Positions 16,676-24,306 of a DNA stretch of 64,000 nucleotides are shown here, in pieces (the first letter of the stretch is position 1; the number at the start of each line of letters is the position of its first letter). This DNA is from Photobacterium kagoshimensis (GTDB taxonomy: Bacteria; Pseudomonadota; Gammaproteobacteria; Enterobacterales; Vibrionaceae): contig NZ_JAKJSO010000013.1 of assembly GCF_050337045.1 (NCBI RefSeq), forward strand, positions 186,001 to 250,000, written 5' to 3'. The position numbers and the translations under genes were made by a program. The notes beneath the pieces were generated by a model. The model was given only the letters and a program-made list of their open reading frames with translations. It made no database searches and had not been told where the DNA came from.

Positions 16676-17200
16676 ATGCAATTTTTATATTCATTCTCTA
16701 AACGTCGCTCATCGTGGCTGTTACTGCTAGCATTTATACTCTTTTTTGAAGCGAGTGCGCTTTTCTTTCAGCATGGGATGAAGTTGCCACCTTGTGTTAT
16801 GTGTATCTACGAGCGTGTAGCCATGTTTGGTATCGCTATTGCCGCGTTAGTGGGTTTAAGTGCCCCGCATAACCCGGTGATCCGTTGGCTTGGCTTAGCT
16901 GGTTGGGGGTATAGCGCCTATGAAGGTCTCATGCTTTCAATCAAGCACGTAGACTATCAGCTCAACCCATCGCCATTTAACACCTGTGATCTCTTTGTTC
17001 AGTTCCCTAGCTGGGCACCATTAAATCAATGGATCCCTGGTGTCTTTGAAGCCTATGGTGACTGTGGCAAAGTCGTGTGGATGTTCATGGGACAAACTAT
17101 GCCACAGTGGCTAGTCATCATTTTTGGTGCAAATTTAATCGCGCTGGCAATCATTGTTATCGCGCAATTGGTCGGGATCAAAGCAAAGAAAGAAGCATAG
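16676..17200 (+). CDS. dsbB: Disulfide bond formation protein DsbB
   Basis: Inner-membrane oxidase that reoxidises periplasmic DsbA and passes electrons to quinones. The 174-residue protein has four membrane segments and both periplasmic cysteine pairs, C40/C43 (CVMC) and C104/C130, at nearly the E. coli positions. The quinone-contacting arginine of the YERV segment is present. It follows nhaB as in E. coli, but a strong terminator between them suggests separate transcription. The men operon in this window may supply the menaquinone it uses without oxygen; that link is inference. Confidence 0.97.
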   Translation: MQFLYSFSKRRSSWLLLLAFILFFEASALFFQHGMKLPPCVMCIYERVAMFGIAIAALVGLSAPHNPVIRWLGLAGWGYSAYEGLMLSIKHVDYQLNPSPFNTCDLFVQFPSWAPLNQWIPGVFEAYGDCGKVVWMFMGQTMPQWLVIIFGANLIALAIIVIAQLVGIKAKKEA

Positions 17201-17232
17201 TCACTCGGCTTGGTATGCTTAATCGTTAAAAT

Positions 17233-17261
17233 AAAAGGCGTTCATTACGAACGCCTTTTTA
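17233..17261. terminator. Bidirectional terminator between dsbB and the Nudix gene
   Basis: Perfect 11-bp stem AAAAGGCGTTC/GAACGCCTTTT with a 5-base loop and a T-run on the right; A-rich on the left for the opposite strand. Confidence 0.9.
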
Positions 17262-17274
17262 ATAACTTGGACTA

Positions 17275-17679
17275 TCACCCTTTTGCAATCAGAGCATCAA
17301 CTATTGGGTAATCTGCTGGGCACAAAGCGTAATCTTTGATTTGTGACTTAGCCAGCCACACCATAGCTTGATGACTATGCAGTTCACAGTGGCCTGATCG
17401 CCAATGACTGACATAGCCCTTTAGCTCGATAACTTTATCACCGTAGTCAAACACACTATTCGCAAGCCAAGCACCGGTTTGCGTTTCAATCGCTAACTCC
17501 TCGGCTAACTCACGCTCAAGCGCTTGCTCTGGTGTTTCATTAGGCTCTACTTTGCCGCCTGGAAACTCCCATAAACCACCTTGGCTAGCATCATCAAGCC
17601 GTTGAGCGAGTAGATACAATCCATCTTTCTCGATAACACCCGCCACCACGGTGATCCTTGGCTTCTTCGTCACAGTCAT
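17275..17679 (-). CDS. nudG: Nudix hydrolase, NudG/MutT-like
   Basis: A 134-residue single-domain Nudix pyrophosphohydrolase. The Nudix box runs from GGKVEPNE to RELAEEL (about residues 41-61) with all acidic metal ligands. The second half (HSHQAMVWL, ALCPADYPIVDALI) resembles E. coli NudG, a CTP/5-methyl-dCTP pyrophosphohydrolase, more than MutT; activity on 8-oxo-dGTP is still possible. ATG 17679 or the GTG three bases earlier could be the start. The gene begins a few bases after the yecA stop on the same strand, so the two are almost certainly one transcript, ending at the terminator shared with dsbB. Confidence 0.8.
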   Translation of the reverse strand: MTVTKKPRITVVAGVIEKDGLYLLAQRLDDASQGGLWEFPGGKVEPNETPEQALERELAEELAIETQTGAWLANSVFDYGDKVIELKGYVSHWRSGHCELHSHQAMVWLAKSQIKDYALCPADYPIVDALIAKG

Positions 17680-17685
17680 CACGAC

Positions 17686-18330
17686 TTACTTACCGCAACA
17701 CTGCTTGAATTTTTTACCGCTTTCACATGGACACGGATCATTACGGCCAATGTTTTTGTACGGGTTAACTGCCACGGCGCCCGCACCAATTTGCAGCTCA
17801 TCAGCCGCCATCACCACTTCCGTAAGCATGATCTCAAGTTGCGGGTACAAAGAGGCAGGCGCTGGCATATTATCAATACCTGCCGCTTGCATTTGCGCTA
17901 ATGTTTCTTGTTCGTTCATCACTAACATCAGGGTTGTGATCAACGCTGATAACATGTTCATTGTGCCGTCAGATAGTGTTTGCTCTGACCATGCTGGCTC
18001 AATGTGCGGCCAAACAGATAAGAAACCTTCCGCGAAATGCGCCATGCTCTCGCTGATACCCTGTTCTTCAGTCCAGCATACTTCAGCAGGTAAGTCATAC
18101 TCGCCCGCTTTAATATGGCGATATTGCAGCTCAAAATGGTTTAACACCGCCACTTTGTGCTCATCAGACATGGTAACACCAGTCTCTTCCGTGCCATCGT
18201 CAAGCAGTACAGGAAGCCACACCTCGGGCTCTAGAGGCTTAGGGTTTGCGTTCGCAGCTAATAATGCGCCTTCAATAAACGCCGCTGGCATGCCTTCCCA
18301 ATCATTAGGTAAGGTCATTAATGTCATCAT
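17686..18330 (-). CDS. yecA: YecA/UPF0149 family protein with SEC-C zinc motif
   Basis: A 214-residue cytoplasmic protein. The N-terminal and central part is the UPF0149 helical domain (EGMPAAFIEGALLAAN; a HFAEGFLSVWPH segment); the last 20 residues are a SEC-C zinc-binding motif, NDPCPCESGKKFKQCCG, of the type at the C-terminus of SecA. The usual glycine after the second cysteine is glutamate here. Proteins of this kind are thought to bind SecA or ribosomes. It is the first gene of a two-gene unit with the Nudix gene downstream. Confidence 0.9.
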   Translation of the reverse strand: MMTLMTLPNDWEGMPAAFIEGALLAANANPKPLEPEVWLPVLLDDGTEETGVTMSDEHKVAVLNHFELQYRHIKAGEYDLPAEVCWTEEQGISESMAHFAEGFLSVWPHIEPAWSEQTLSDGTMNMLSALITTLMLVMNEQETLAQMQAAGIDNMPAPASLYPQLEIMLTEVVMAADELQIGAGAVAVNPYKNIGRNDPCPCESGKKFKQCCGK

Positions 18331-18530
18331 GGGTTAATCCAATTTATCAGACTCTGGTTTGGCACGGATTATACAGCACTCCCCCGTAGCTGCCAGTCAC
18401 CTCTCAGCGAAACAACTCTTAAGGTAGGTCAATAAAATTGAAGTTTTTTGCGCAAATGTGTTGAAACCAAACACAATTAGAGGCAAAACTAGCGGTGGTC
18501 GTTAACACCGTTATGCAAGGGATACAAACA

Positions 18531-19199
18531 ATGCAGGGAAAAATGCACGCCGTCATTGCTGGGGCCAGTGGTTTAGTGGGTGATGAGTTACTTCATCAGT
18601 TACTGGCACATGATGATATTGCCACCGTTTACTCTATAGCACGACGCGAATTACCCTTTCGTAGCAAAAAGCTAAAACAAATCATCCACCCTGAATTACG
18701 TGTCACCGAATGGGGGGATACCGATCCCACACCCCAGATCGGCTTTATTTGTTTAGGCACGACCCGTAAGCAAGCTGGTTCAAATGCGGCATTAAAAGCG
18801 GTTGATTATCAACTAGTTAAAGACGTTGCATCGACCATGAAAATGCTGGGAGTTAACCATATCATTGTGGTCTCAAGCCTATTTGCCCACCCTTTTTCCC
18901 CCTCCCATTACTTACGCTGCAAAGGCAAAATGGAACAAACCCTTAAAGGGATGGGATTTGAACACTGCACTTTCGTCCGCCCAGGCCCACTAAAGGGAGA
19001 GCGTTCAAAACCACGTAAAGACGAAGCCATCACCCAAGGCTTGCTTGATTCCCTCCACCCTTTGCTGATTGGCCCTTTTGCTAACCTAACGCCTATCCCT
19101 GCAGATCGCGTCGCTAAAATCATGCTAAACCATGCTCTTCACCCAACAGGAGAAGAATCCAGCACCACAGTGATTGCAGGAAAAGATTTGTTCGCTTAG
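18531..19199 (+). CDS. NAD(P)-binding, HTATIP2/YraR-like epimerase family protein
   Basis: A 222-residue Rossmann-fold protein of the atypical short-chain dehydrogenase type. The nucleotide-binding motif GASGLVGDELL is at residues about 11-21, a FICLGTTRKQAGS segment at about 75, and the SSLFAHPFSPSHYLRCKGKME stretch holds the YxxxK-like position as YLRCK. Closest in pattern to HTATIP2/TIP30-like proteins and E. coli YraR; substrate unknown. The ATG at 18531 has AAGGGA eight bases upstream; ATGs at 18513 and 18543 and a GTG at 18495 are in frame. It lies alone before dusC, 64 bases away, and may share its transcript. Confidence 0.8.
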   Translation: MQGKMHAVIAGASGLVGDELLHQLLAHDDIATVYSIARRELPFRSKKLKQIIHPELRVTEWGDTDPTPQIGFICLGTTRKQAGSNAALKAVDYQLVKDVASTMKMLGVNHIIVVSSLFAHPFSPSHYLRCKGKMEQTLKGMGFEHCTFVRPGPLKGERSKPRKDEAITQGLLDSLHPLLIGPFANLTPIPADRVAKIMLNHALHPTGEESSTTVIAGKDLFA

Positions 19200-19263
19200 A
19201 TGACATCACTCGCATTCCACACTACAATCACGCCCCTTCAATAGGTGAGATAAAAGAACTGTC

Positions 19264-20217
19264 ATGCGAGTAATATTAGGGCCGATGGAAGGCGTCTTGG
19301 ATCATTTGATGCGCGAGATGCTAACCGATATCAACGATTATGATCTCTGCGTGACGGAATTTGTCCGTGTTGTCGATCAATTATTGCCAAGCAGTGTGTT
19401 TCACCGTTTATGCCCAGAGCTACAGCAAGGCGGCAAAACAAAGGCTGGCACACCTGTTCGTGTGCAACTTCTAGGGCAAGACCCACACTGGATGGCAGAA
19501 AATGCTTATCGCGCCCACCAGCTAGGCTCTGCTGGCGTGGATATCAATTTTGGTTGCCCTGCTAAATCGGTAAATAAGAGCCGTGGCGGCGCTGTATTAC
19601 TGAAAGACCCCGAGCAAATCTATCAAATCGTTAAATCAGTGCGTGAAGCCGTTCATCCAACCAAGCCGGTGACAGCGAAGGTGCGTCTTGGCTGGGACGA
19701 CCCCAATCACTGTTTTGAAATTGCCGATGCAGTACAACAAGCAGGCGCTGATGAAATAGCGATTCATGCCCGCACTAAAATTGATGGTTACAAAGCCGAC
19801 ACGATTAAATGGGATTATATTGGCCAACTGCGTCAACGCTTACGTATGCCTATTATTGCTAATGGTGAAGTGTGGAATTATCAAGACGGGCAGCGCTGTA
19901 TTGAATCGACACAGACCGATGCATTGATGGTGTGCCGCGGCGCCCTTAATCTGCCTAACCTCTGTAATGTGGTAAAGCACAACGACAGACACATGACATG
20001 GACAGATGTTTTAGCACTCTTGCTTAAATACTCTGAATATGAAATTAAAGGCGACAAAGGGCTCTACTACCCTAATCGTGTGAAGCAGTGGTTTGCTTAC
20101 TTGCGCCATGAATACCCGCAAGCCAAAGAATTGTTTGTGGATATTCGCAGCCACAAAAAGGCCGCGCCGATTATTGAAGTATTACAGCGTGCACATGATA
20201 ACGAGCAGTCTCAATAA
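19264..20217 (+). CDS. dusC: tRNA-dihydrouridine(16) synthase DusC
   Basis: FMN-dependent enzyme reducing uridine 16 in the D-loop of tRNAs. The 317-residue TIM-barrel protein starts with GPMEGVLDHLMR, carries the catalytic cysteine in NFGCPAKSVNKSRGGA (about residue 98), and has the HARTK and MVCRGALNLPNL flavin-phosphate segments. The N-terminal GPMEGV and the short helical C-terminal tRNA-binding domain point to DusC rather than DusA or DusB. The start is fixed by the family N-terminus. A small minus-strand ORF converges on it five bases after the stop. Confidence 0.95.
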   Translation: MRVILGPMEGVLDHLMREMLTDINDYDLCVTEFVRVVDQLLPSSVFHRLCPELQQGGKTKAGTPVRVQLLGQDPHWMAENAYRAHQLGSAGVDINFGCPAKSVNKSRGGAVLLKDPEQIYQIVKSVREAVHPTKPVTAKVRLGWDDPNHCFEIADAVQQAGADEIAIHARTKIDGYKADTIKWDYIGQLRQRLRMPIIANGEVWNYQDGQRCIESTQTDALMVCRGALNLPNLCNVVKHNDRHMTWTDVLALLLKYSEYEIKGDKGLYYPNRVKQWFAYLRHEYPQAKELFVDIRSHKKAAPIIEVLQRAHDNEQSQ

Positions 20218-20222
20218 CCAAG

Positions 20223-20411
20223 CTAATCACCTAACCAATCAAGATGGTGTATATCTCGCTGTGCTTTAGTCTGTTGGCAATTCGACGATTGCTCACAATT
20301 GTAACGATAACTGTAATCGTCCCATAAGATATGATCTAAGCTCTCAGCGCCATGAGGGCTTAAACCTTGGGAGCGAAGATCTGTTCCAGCCTTTCTCTCT
20401 ATCTCGTTCAT
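20223..20411 (-). CDS. Small hypothetical protein
   Basis: A 62-residue acidic, tryptophan- and tyrosine-containing protein starting at the second ATG of the frame, which has CAGG about seven bases upstream. I do not recognise a family. It has two cysteines, no signal peptide and no membrane segment. The gap it occupies (20218-20551) has no other gene. The ribosome-binding site and an end placed exactly against dusC favour a real gene, but codon statistics cannot be judged over such a length. Confidence 0.45.
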   Translation of the reverse strand: MNEIERKAGTDLRSQGLSPHGAESLDHILWDDYSYRYNCEQSSNCQQTKAQRDIHHLDWLGD

Positions 20412-20503
20412 AATCATACCTGCCTGTAATGAAGATGACGTTGCTTATAATATTTATAGACCAAAATTGGTTATATAAATATCACCCAATAACGCAGATC
20501 GAA

Positions 20504-20528
20504 AAAACCCAGCATCAAGCTGGGTTTT
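20504..20528 (-). terminator. Rho-independent terminator after ycgN
   Basis: Perfect 10-bp stem AAAACCCAGC/GCTGGGTTTT with a 5-base loop; on the minus strand it is followed by a T-run. It lies 24 bases past the ycgN stop. Confidence 0.9.
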
Positions 20529-20551
20529 CAGTATTTAGCACAATTTAAAAT

Positions 20552-20986
20552 CTAGCGATTGGGATGATTTAAAATGTGATCTTCCCAATCAATTACATCA
20601 ATCTCGTACACGACTTGGCCGCATACCGATTCATTCGCTTTGTGCATCGCGTCTTTAGAGCCCGTAATCAGTGGATGCCACTCTGCTAGGTCTTTACCTT
20701 CTGCCAGCATACGGTAAGCACAGGTATCAGGAAGCCAAACGAACTCATCAATACGATCGCGAGTTAGCTTCAAACACTCTTCACCGGATTCAAAACGGTT
20801 TGGATAATCTTTACATGAGCACGTTTTATCGTCGAGCAGGCTACAAGCAACATTCGTGTAGTAGATCTCATCGGTATCGTCGTCGATAAGCTTGTGCAAA
20901 CAACACTTTCCGCAGCCGTCACACAGCGATTCCCACTCATCATCTGTCATATCGCGTAAATCTTTTTGCTGCCAAAACTGCGTCAT
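20552..20986 (-). CDS. ycgN: YcgN family cysteine-cluster protein
   Basis: A 144-residue protein of the YcgN/UPF0260 family with the zinc- or iron-chelating cysteine cluster: CDGCGKCCLHK near residue 22, then CSLLDDKTCSCKDYP, EECL and DTCAYR. Function is unknown; the motif is that of the broad YkgJ-type metal-chelating domain. The ATG at 20986 has GAGG eight bases upstream and gives the family start MTQFWQQKDL; the frame extends to 21067 without support. Another protein of the same motif class, ykgJ, is encoded divergently 246 bases away. Confidence 0.92.
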   Translation of the reverse strand: MTQFWQQKDLRDMTDDEWESLCDGCGKCCLHKLIDDDTDEIYYTNVACSLLDDKTCSCKDYPNRFESGEECLKLTRDRIDEFVWLPDTCAYRMLAEGKDLAEWHPLITGSKDAMHKANESVCGQVVYEIDVIDWEDHILNHPNR

Positions 20987-21099
20987 ACTCACTACCTCTA
21001 TCTTGTTACTCCCCGCTCGATCAAGCAAAGAAGGCGGTGTTATAGCGAGCCACAGCATAAAGTGCAAGCATTAGCCGTCAGCAAGATAACAATTACCTA

Positions 21100-21118
21100 T
21101 GTAATAATAATCACTCTT
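21100..21118. promoter_or_regulatory. Possible Fur-type box between ycgN and ykgJ
   Basis: The 19 bases match 13 of 19 positions of the E. coli Fur consensus GATAATGATAATCATTATC. They lie between two divergent genes for metal-chelating cysteine-cluster proteins. AT-rich intergenic DNA gives such matches by chance, so confidence is low. Confidence 0.25.
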
Positions 21119-21232
21119 ATCTAAATGCTAAATTTACGGCTTTTTTTGACCGTTTATAGCAAGAGTGATAACGTTCGCGTCCATTTTGAGCATAGTGCTC
21201 ATACGAACCACATCTAGAGTATAGGAAGTGTT

Positions 21233-21481
21233 ATGGAATGTCGTTTAGGTTGCGGAGCATGCTGTATCGCCCCTAGCATTTCGTCCCCAATCCCAGGTAT
21301 GCCAAATGGGAAGCCTGCGGGTATGCGCTGCGTACAACTAAATGAAGAGAACTTATGTAAGCTCTTTGGAAAACCAGAACGCCCTAAAGTATGTCATTAC
21401 TTTAAGGCGTGTCCTGATCTGTGCGGTAAAACGAATCAGCAAGCATTGGATAATATTACAGAGTTAGAAAGCTTAACCTAA
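21233..21481 (+). CDS. YkgJ family cysteine-cluster protein
   Basis: An 82-residue protein with the metal-chelating signature CRLGCGACCIAPSISSPIPGMPNGKPAGMRC in its first 35 residues, followed by LCKLFGKPERPKVCHYFKACPDLC. All the cysteines of the YkgJ family are present. It is thought to bind zinc or iron; the biological role is unknown. The ribosome-binding site AGGAAG lies seven bases before the ATG. It is monocistronic, convergent to the following TIGR02647 gene. Confidence 0.9.
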   Translation: MECRLGCGACCIAPSISSPIPGMPNGKPAGMRCVQLNEENLCKLFGKPERPKVCHYFKACPDLCGKTNQQALDNITELESLT

Positions 21482-21548
21482 GTCGGTTAGCGAGCTATCG
21501 CTAATCTGGCTATCTGAGTAATACTGCTTACCTGAACGCTACGGCCAA

Positions 21549-21794
21549 CTAAGACGCAATTTTCCCCGTTAAAATACGTAATGCTGATTTAGCATGTTCT
21601 ACAGCCTGATGGCCAGAGAACGTTAAGTAGCCACCATCTTCTTGGGTTACTAATCCTTTCGCGTAAAGACGCTTCGCTGCATCGACTAATTCAGGCGCTG
21701 CATCTGTACGTACTTTGATCCCTTCTAAATCACTGTGCATTGGGAATTTAACTAACAGGTTTAGTTCTGCGACAAGTTCATTGTTGTATGGCAT
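21549..21794 (-). CDS. TIGR02647 family small protein
   Basis: An 81-residue protein with the pattern of the TIGR02647 family of gammaproteobacteria: YNNELVAELNLLVKF at the start, EGIKVRTDAAPELVDAAKRLYAKGLVTQEDGGYLTFSG in the middle, and a helical end. The middle part reads like a small winged-helix element, but no function is established. It has a GAGGTACC ribosome-binding region before the ATG. It stands alone between ykgJ (convergent) and the Tim44-like gene. Confidence 0.85.
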   Translation of the reverse strand: MPYNNELVAELNLLVKFPMHSDLEGIKVRTDAAPELVDAAKRLYAKGLVTQEDGGYLTFSGHQAVEHAKSALRILTGKIAS

Positions 21795-21924
21795 AGGTAC
21801 CTCATTCTCTATTTTTAGTGCTGTCTTAATACTAGCGGCTAGCCATAATAAAAATAGGTGATGAGATCATATCTCTGCCACTCTATATCGCGAATAAAGC
21901 GACATAGTTCAAAGATTGCAAAAT

Positions 21925-21951
21925 GAAAAAAAACCGCTCTAAAAGAGCGGT
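21925..21951 (-). terminator. Rho-independent terminator after the Tim44-like gene
   Basis: Perfect 8-bp stem ACCGCTCT/AGAGCGGT with an AAA loop; the minus strand reads into eight T. Confidence 0.9.
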
Positions 21952-21978
21952 CTTAATATTGAATGTTTTTTCAGCAGT

Positions 21979-22854
21979 TTATGCTTGAATACCCACAATC
22001 AACCAGGGTGCATTTGGTGTGACTAAGTCACGCTCTAAATGCCATACGTCCGTGATATCTTCTTCAACACCCTCGTTACTGTCTTTGTAACGGCCAGAGA
22101 ATTGAATACTCAGCTGCGCCATATTCGCATCGTAATCAGCACGCACTAGCTCAGCATCAACATACATTACCTCGGTATGTTGCTCACCAACTAGCTTTGC
22201 GCGTTCACCAGAAAGATCAGCAAATAATGCTGGTGAAACATATTCACGAATTTTATCTAATTCGTTATGGTTCCACGCACCTTGAATGACGCGGTAGTGA
22301 TCGCGAGATCCACTTAAAAACGCATTCATATTGAAGTTTGGCGGCAGATTGAATGGCACATCACTATCTGTTGATGCATAACCATGGTTAGGTTGTGCGC
22401 TTGATGCTGTATTCGCTTGTGCTGCTTGACGGTATTGAGGCTGTTGCTGCTGTGGGGAATTCCCCGCATAAGCTTCTCTGTGTCCCATTGGCGTCGATTT
22501 AGTACCACGCATAGTTTTGAATAGTTTGAAAATAACAAACGCAATCAAGCCAATGATCAGGATATCCATGAACTGGATACCATCAAAAGCACCGCCAAAG
22601 AATGCCGCTAATAATCCACCAGCAAGCAAGCCACCTAACAAACCACCCATTAAGCCTTTTTTACTCGACTGAGCTGCTGGGCTGGCTTTTTGTTTGCCAA
22701 TCGAATCCGTTTGTTGTGGCTGTTGTTTTTTCGCTGGGGCTGTTTTAAAGCTCTTACCGAAAGATTTACCGCCACCAAATTTCTTTGCGTCTGCATGAGG
22801 TGCAACAAATGTTACCGCCACGATCAGAGCAAAAAGCGTGAAAAAGCGTTTCAT
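21979..22854 (-). CDS. Exported Tim44-like domain protein
   Basis: A 291-residue envelope protein. From the ATG at 22854 (AAAGG eight bases upstream) it starts with a clear signal peptide MKRFFTLFALIVAVTFVAPHADA. Then follow a glycine-, lysine- and glutamine-rich region, a glycine-rich hydrophobic stretch (GLMGGLLGGLLAGGLLAAFFGGAF), a second membrane segment (MDILIIGLIAFVIFKLF), a glutamine-rich linker, and a C-terminal Tim44-like (NTF2-fold) domain of about 110 residues ending AGPWLIVGIQA-like as APWLIVGIQA. Such proteins are common in proteobacteria, of unknown function. It is not cotranscribed with either neighbour. Confidence 0.85.
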   Translation of the reverse strand: MKRFFTLFALIVAVTFVAPHADAKKFGGGKSFGKSFKTAPAKKQQPQQTDSIGKQKASPAAQSSKKGLMGGLLGGLLAGGLLAAFFGGAFDGIQFMDILIIGLIAFVIFKLFKTMRGTKSTPMGHREAYAGNSPQQQQPQYRQAAQANTASSAQPNHGYASTDSDVPFNLPPNFNMNAFLSGSRDHYRVIQGAWNHNELDKIREYVSPALFADLSGERAKLVGEQHTEVMYVDAELVRADYDANMAQLSIQFSGRYKDSNEGVEEDITDVWHLERDLVTPNAPWLIVGIQA

Positions 22855-23067
22855 CAAAAATACCTTTGCCAAAATAAGCTCCCAGCATCGTAGCGGCAAG
22901 CGTTGGAAAGTCAATCACACAGGTATCTCAAAATGTTACCATTTCGTTTATTTCCCTTAATTCAACACTTTTTAAGCGAATTAAACTTTCTTAGCCTGCA
23001 TGATAATGCTAATACTTAACCTATCCAGGCCGTCATAATGGACGGCTATACTTATGGTGAACATACA

Positions 23068-23466
23068 ATGCAAGATACGCATAGCAAAGTCATTGGCTAC
23101 CTTCTGTGGATTTTTGGTTTCACAGGGGCGCACCGCTTTTATTACGGCAAACCAGTAACAGGTACAATTTGGTTTTTAACGCTGGGACTGTTCGGTATTG
23201 GCTGGTTAATTGACTTGTTTTTAATCCCATCGATGGATAGAGAAGCTGACATGCGATTTCAAGCCGGTGATGTTGATTACAATGTCGCGTGGTTGTTGCT
23301 GACATTCCTTGGCTTTTTAGGTGTACATCGCATGTACATGGGTAAGTGGCTTACTGGCATTTTGTATCTTTGTACATTTGGCTTTTTCCTGATTGGGATA
23401 CTGATCGATTTTTGGACGTTAAATGATCAAGTATCGATTGAAAATAGCCAGAAACGCCGCAGCTAA
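23068..23466 (+). CDS. TM2 domain-containing membrane protein
   Basis: A 132-residue inner-membrane protein made of two TM2 units. Each unit has the pattern of a hydrophobic helix, G-[AV]-H-R-[FM]-Y-x-G-K, and a second helix ending in a Leu/Ile-Asp segment: GFTGAHRFYYGKPVTGTIWFL with GWLIDLF, and GFLGVHRMYMGKWLTGILYL with GILIDFW. The function of the family in bacteria is unknown. The ATG at 23068 has GGTGA upstream and precedes the domain directly; the longer frame from 23038 lacks support. Confidence 0.88.
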   Translation: MQDTHSKVIGYLLWIFGFTGAHRFYYGKPVTGTIWFLTLGLFGIGWLIDLFLIPSMDREADMRFQAGDVDYNVAWLLLTFLGFLGVHRMYMGKWLTGILYLCTFGFFLIGILIDFWTLNDQVSIENSQKRRS

Positions 23467-23554
23467 AACGTCATAAAATTGACAGGCAAATATTTAGCCA
23501 ACCTAGAGTGAGAGAGGGTTCACAACATGTTTTGTAATGAAAAACGGCCCCTCA

Positions 23555-23624
23555 ATACACCTTGACCCGAGGTGTATGGAAGGATTAAAATATCGAACAT
23601 CGTTCTATATTGTACAGCTATAAT
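23555..23624 (+). promoter_or_regulatory. Candidate promoter and operators of the TetR gene
   Basis: Two inverted repeats and a -10 lie in this stretch: ATACACCT/AGGTGTAT around a 7-base centre (23555-23577), GAAC-ATC-GTTC (23595-23605), and TATAAT at 23619-23624, about 74 bases before the TetR start. TetR-family genes usually repress themselves through such sites; which repeat is the operator is not known. Confidence 0.35.
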
Positions 23625-23697
23625 TCAGTTTCCTAGGTGAGGGTTTACCAATGAAATGTAGCTGAGTGAAATTTTTATATTCGAAAGAGACAACTTA

Positions 23698-24294
23698 ATG
23701 GCAAGAAGAAATGACCACACTCGTGAAGAGTTGGTAAGCATGACATTGGAGCAAGTGAAGCTATTTTTAAGTGAGCATCCGCATCACGAACTTAGCCTTC
23801 GCAAAGTTGCCGCCATGATTGGTTATGTACCAAGTACGCTGGTCAATGTTTTTGGTAACTACAACCTTTTGCTACTTCACTCTGTTGCCCAAACTCTTGA
23901 TGAATTATTTGCTGAAGCTGCAGTACAAATGGATAGCGCAACCTCATCAGAAGATGCATTGCGTAAGTTGGCCTACTGCTACTTAAATTTTGCGTCTAAA
24001 AACCCATACCGTTGGCAGCTTATTTTCCAGCACACCATGAATGGTGAGCAACTACCTGACTGGCAATCTGATCGTATCAACAATATGACAGGCATGCTTG
24101 AAAAGCTGATCCGCGACATTAACCCGAACAACAGCGATGAGTCGATTCTAGAAGCAAGTCGTGTGATTTGGGCGGGTGTACACGGTATTACTCTACTGTC
24201 AGTTGACGACAAATTATTTACCTCAACACCTGTTGATGGCAAAGCACTGATCGATAACTTGCTCAATACTTATTTAGCCGCTTGGCAACAATAA
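23698..24294 (+). CDS. TetR/AcrR family transcriptional regulator
   Basis: A 198-residue repressor-type protein. The N-terminal helix-turn-helix domain spans residues about 9-55 (EELVSMTLEQVKLFLSEHP; LSLRKVAAMIGYVPSTLVNVFGNYNLLLL), and the C-terminal ligand-binding half has the WHG-type pattern ending VIWAGVHGITLLS. Its stop lies 12 bases before the MFS-acyltransferase fusion gene, with which it must be cotranscribed, so it most likely controls that gene and senses a lipid-related ligand (inference from context only). Two palindromes upstream may be its operators. Confidence 0.88.
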   Translation: MARRNDHTREELVSMTLEQVKLFLSEHPHHELSLRKVAAMIGYVPSTLVNVFGNYNLLLLHSVAQTLDELFAEAAVQMDSATSSEDALRKLAYCYLNFASKNPYRWQLIFQHTMNGEQLPDWQSDRINNMTGMLEKLIRDINPNNSDESILEASRVIWAGVHGITLLSVDDKLFTSTPVDGKALIDNLLNTYLAAWQQ

Positions 24295-24306
24295 GCGGAG
24301 TAAACA

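Noticed and set aside
17651..18337. Plus-strand frame of 228 codons
   Set aside because: It is the antisense shadow of yecA, whose SEC-C motif and family pattern are clear on the minus strand.
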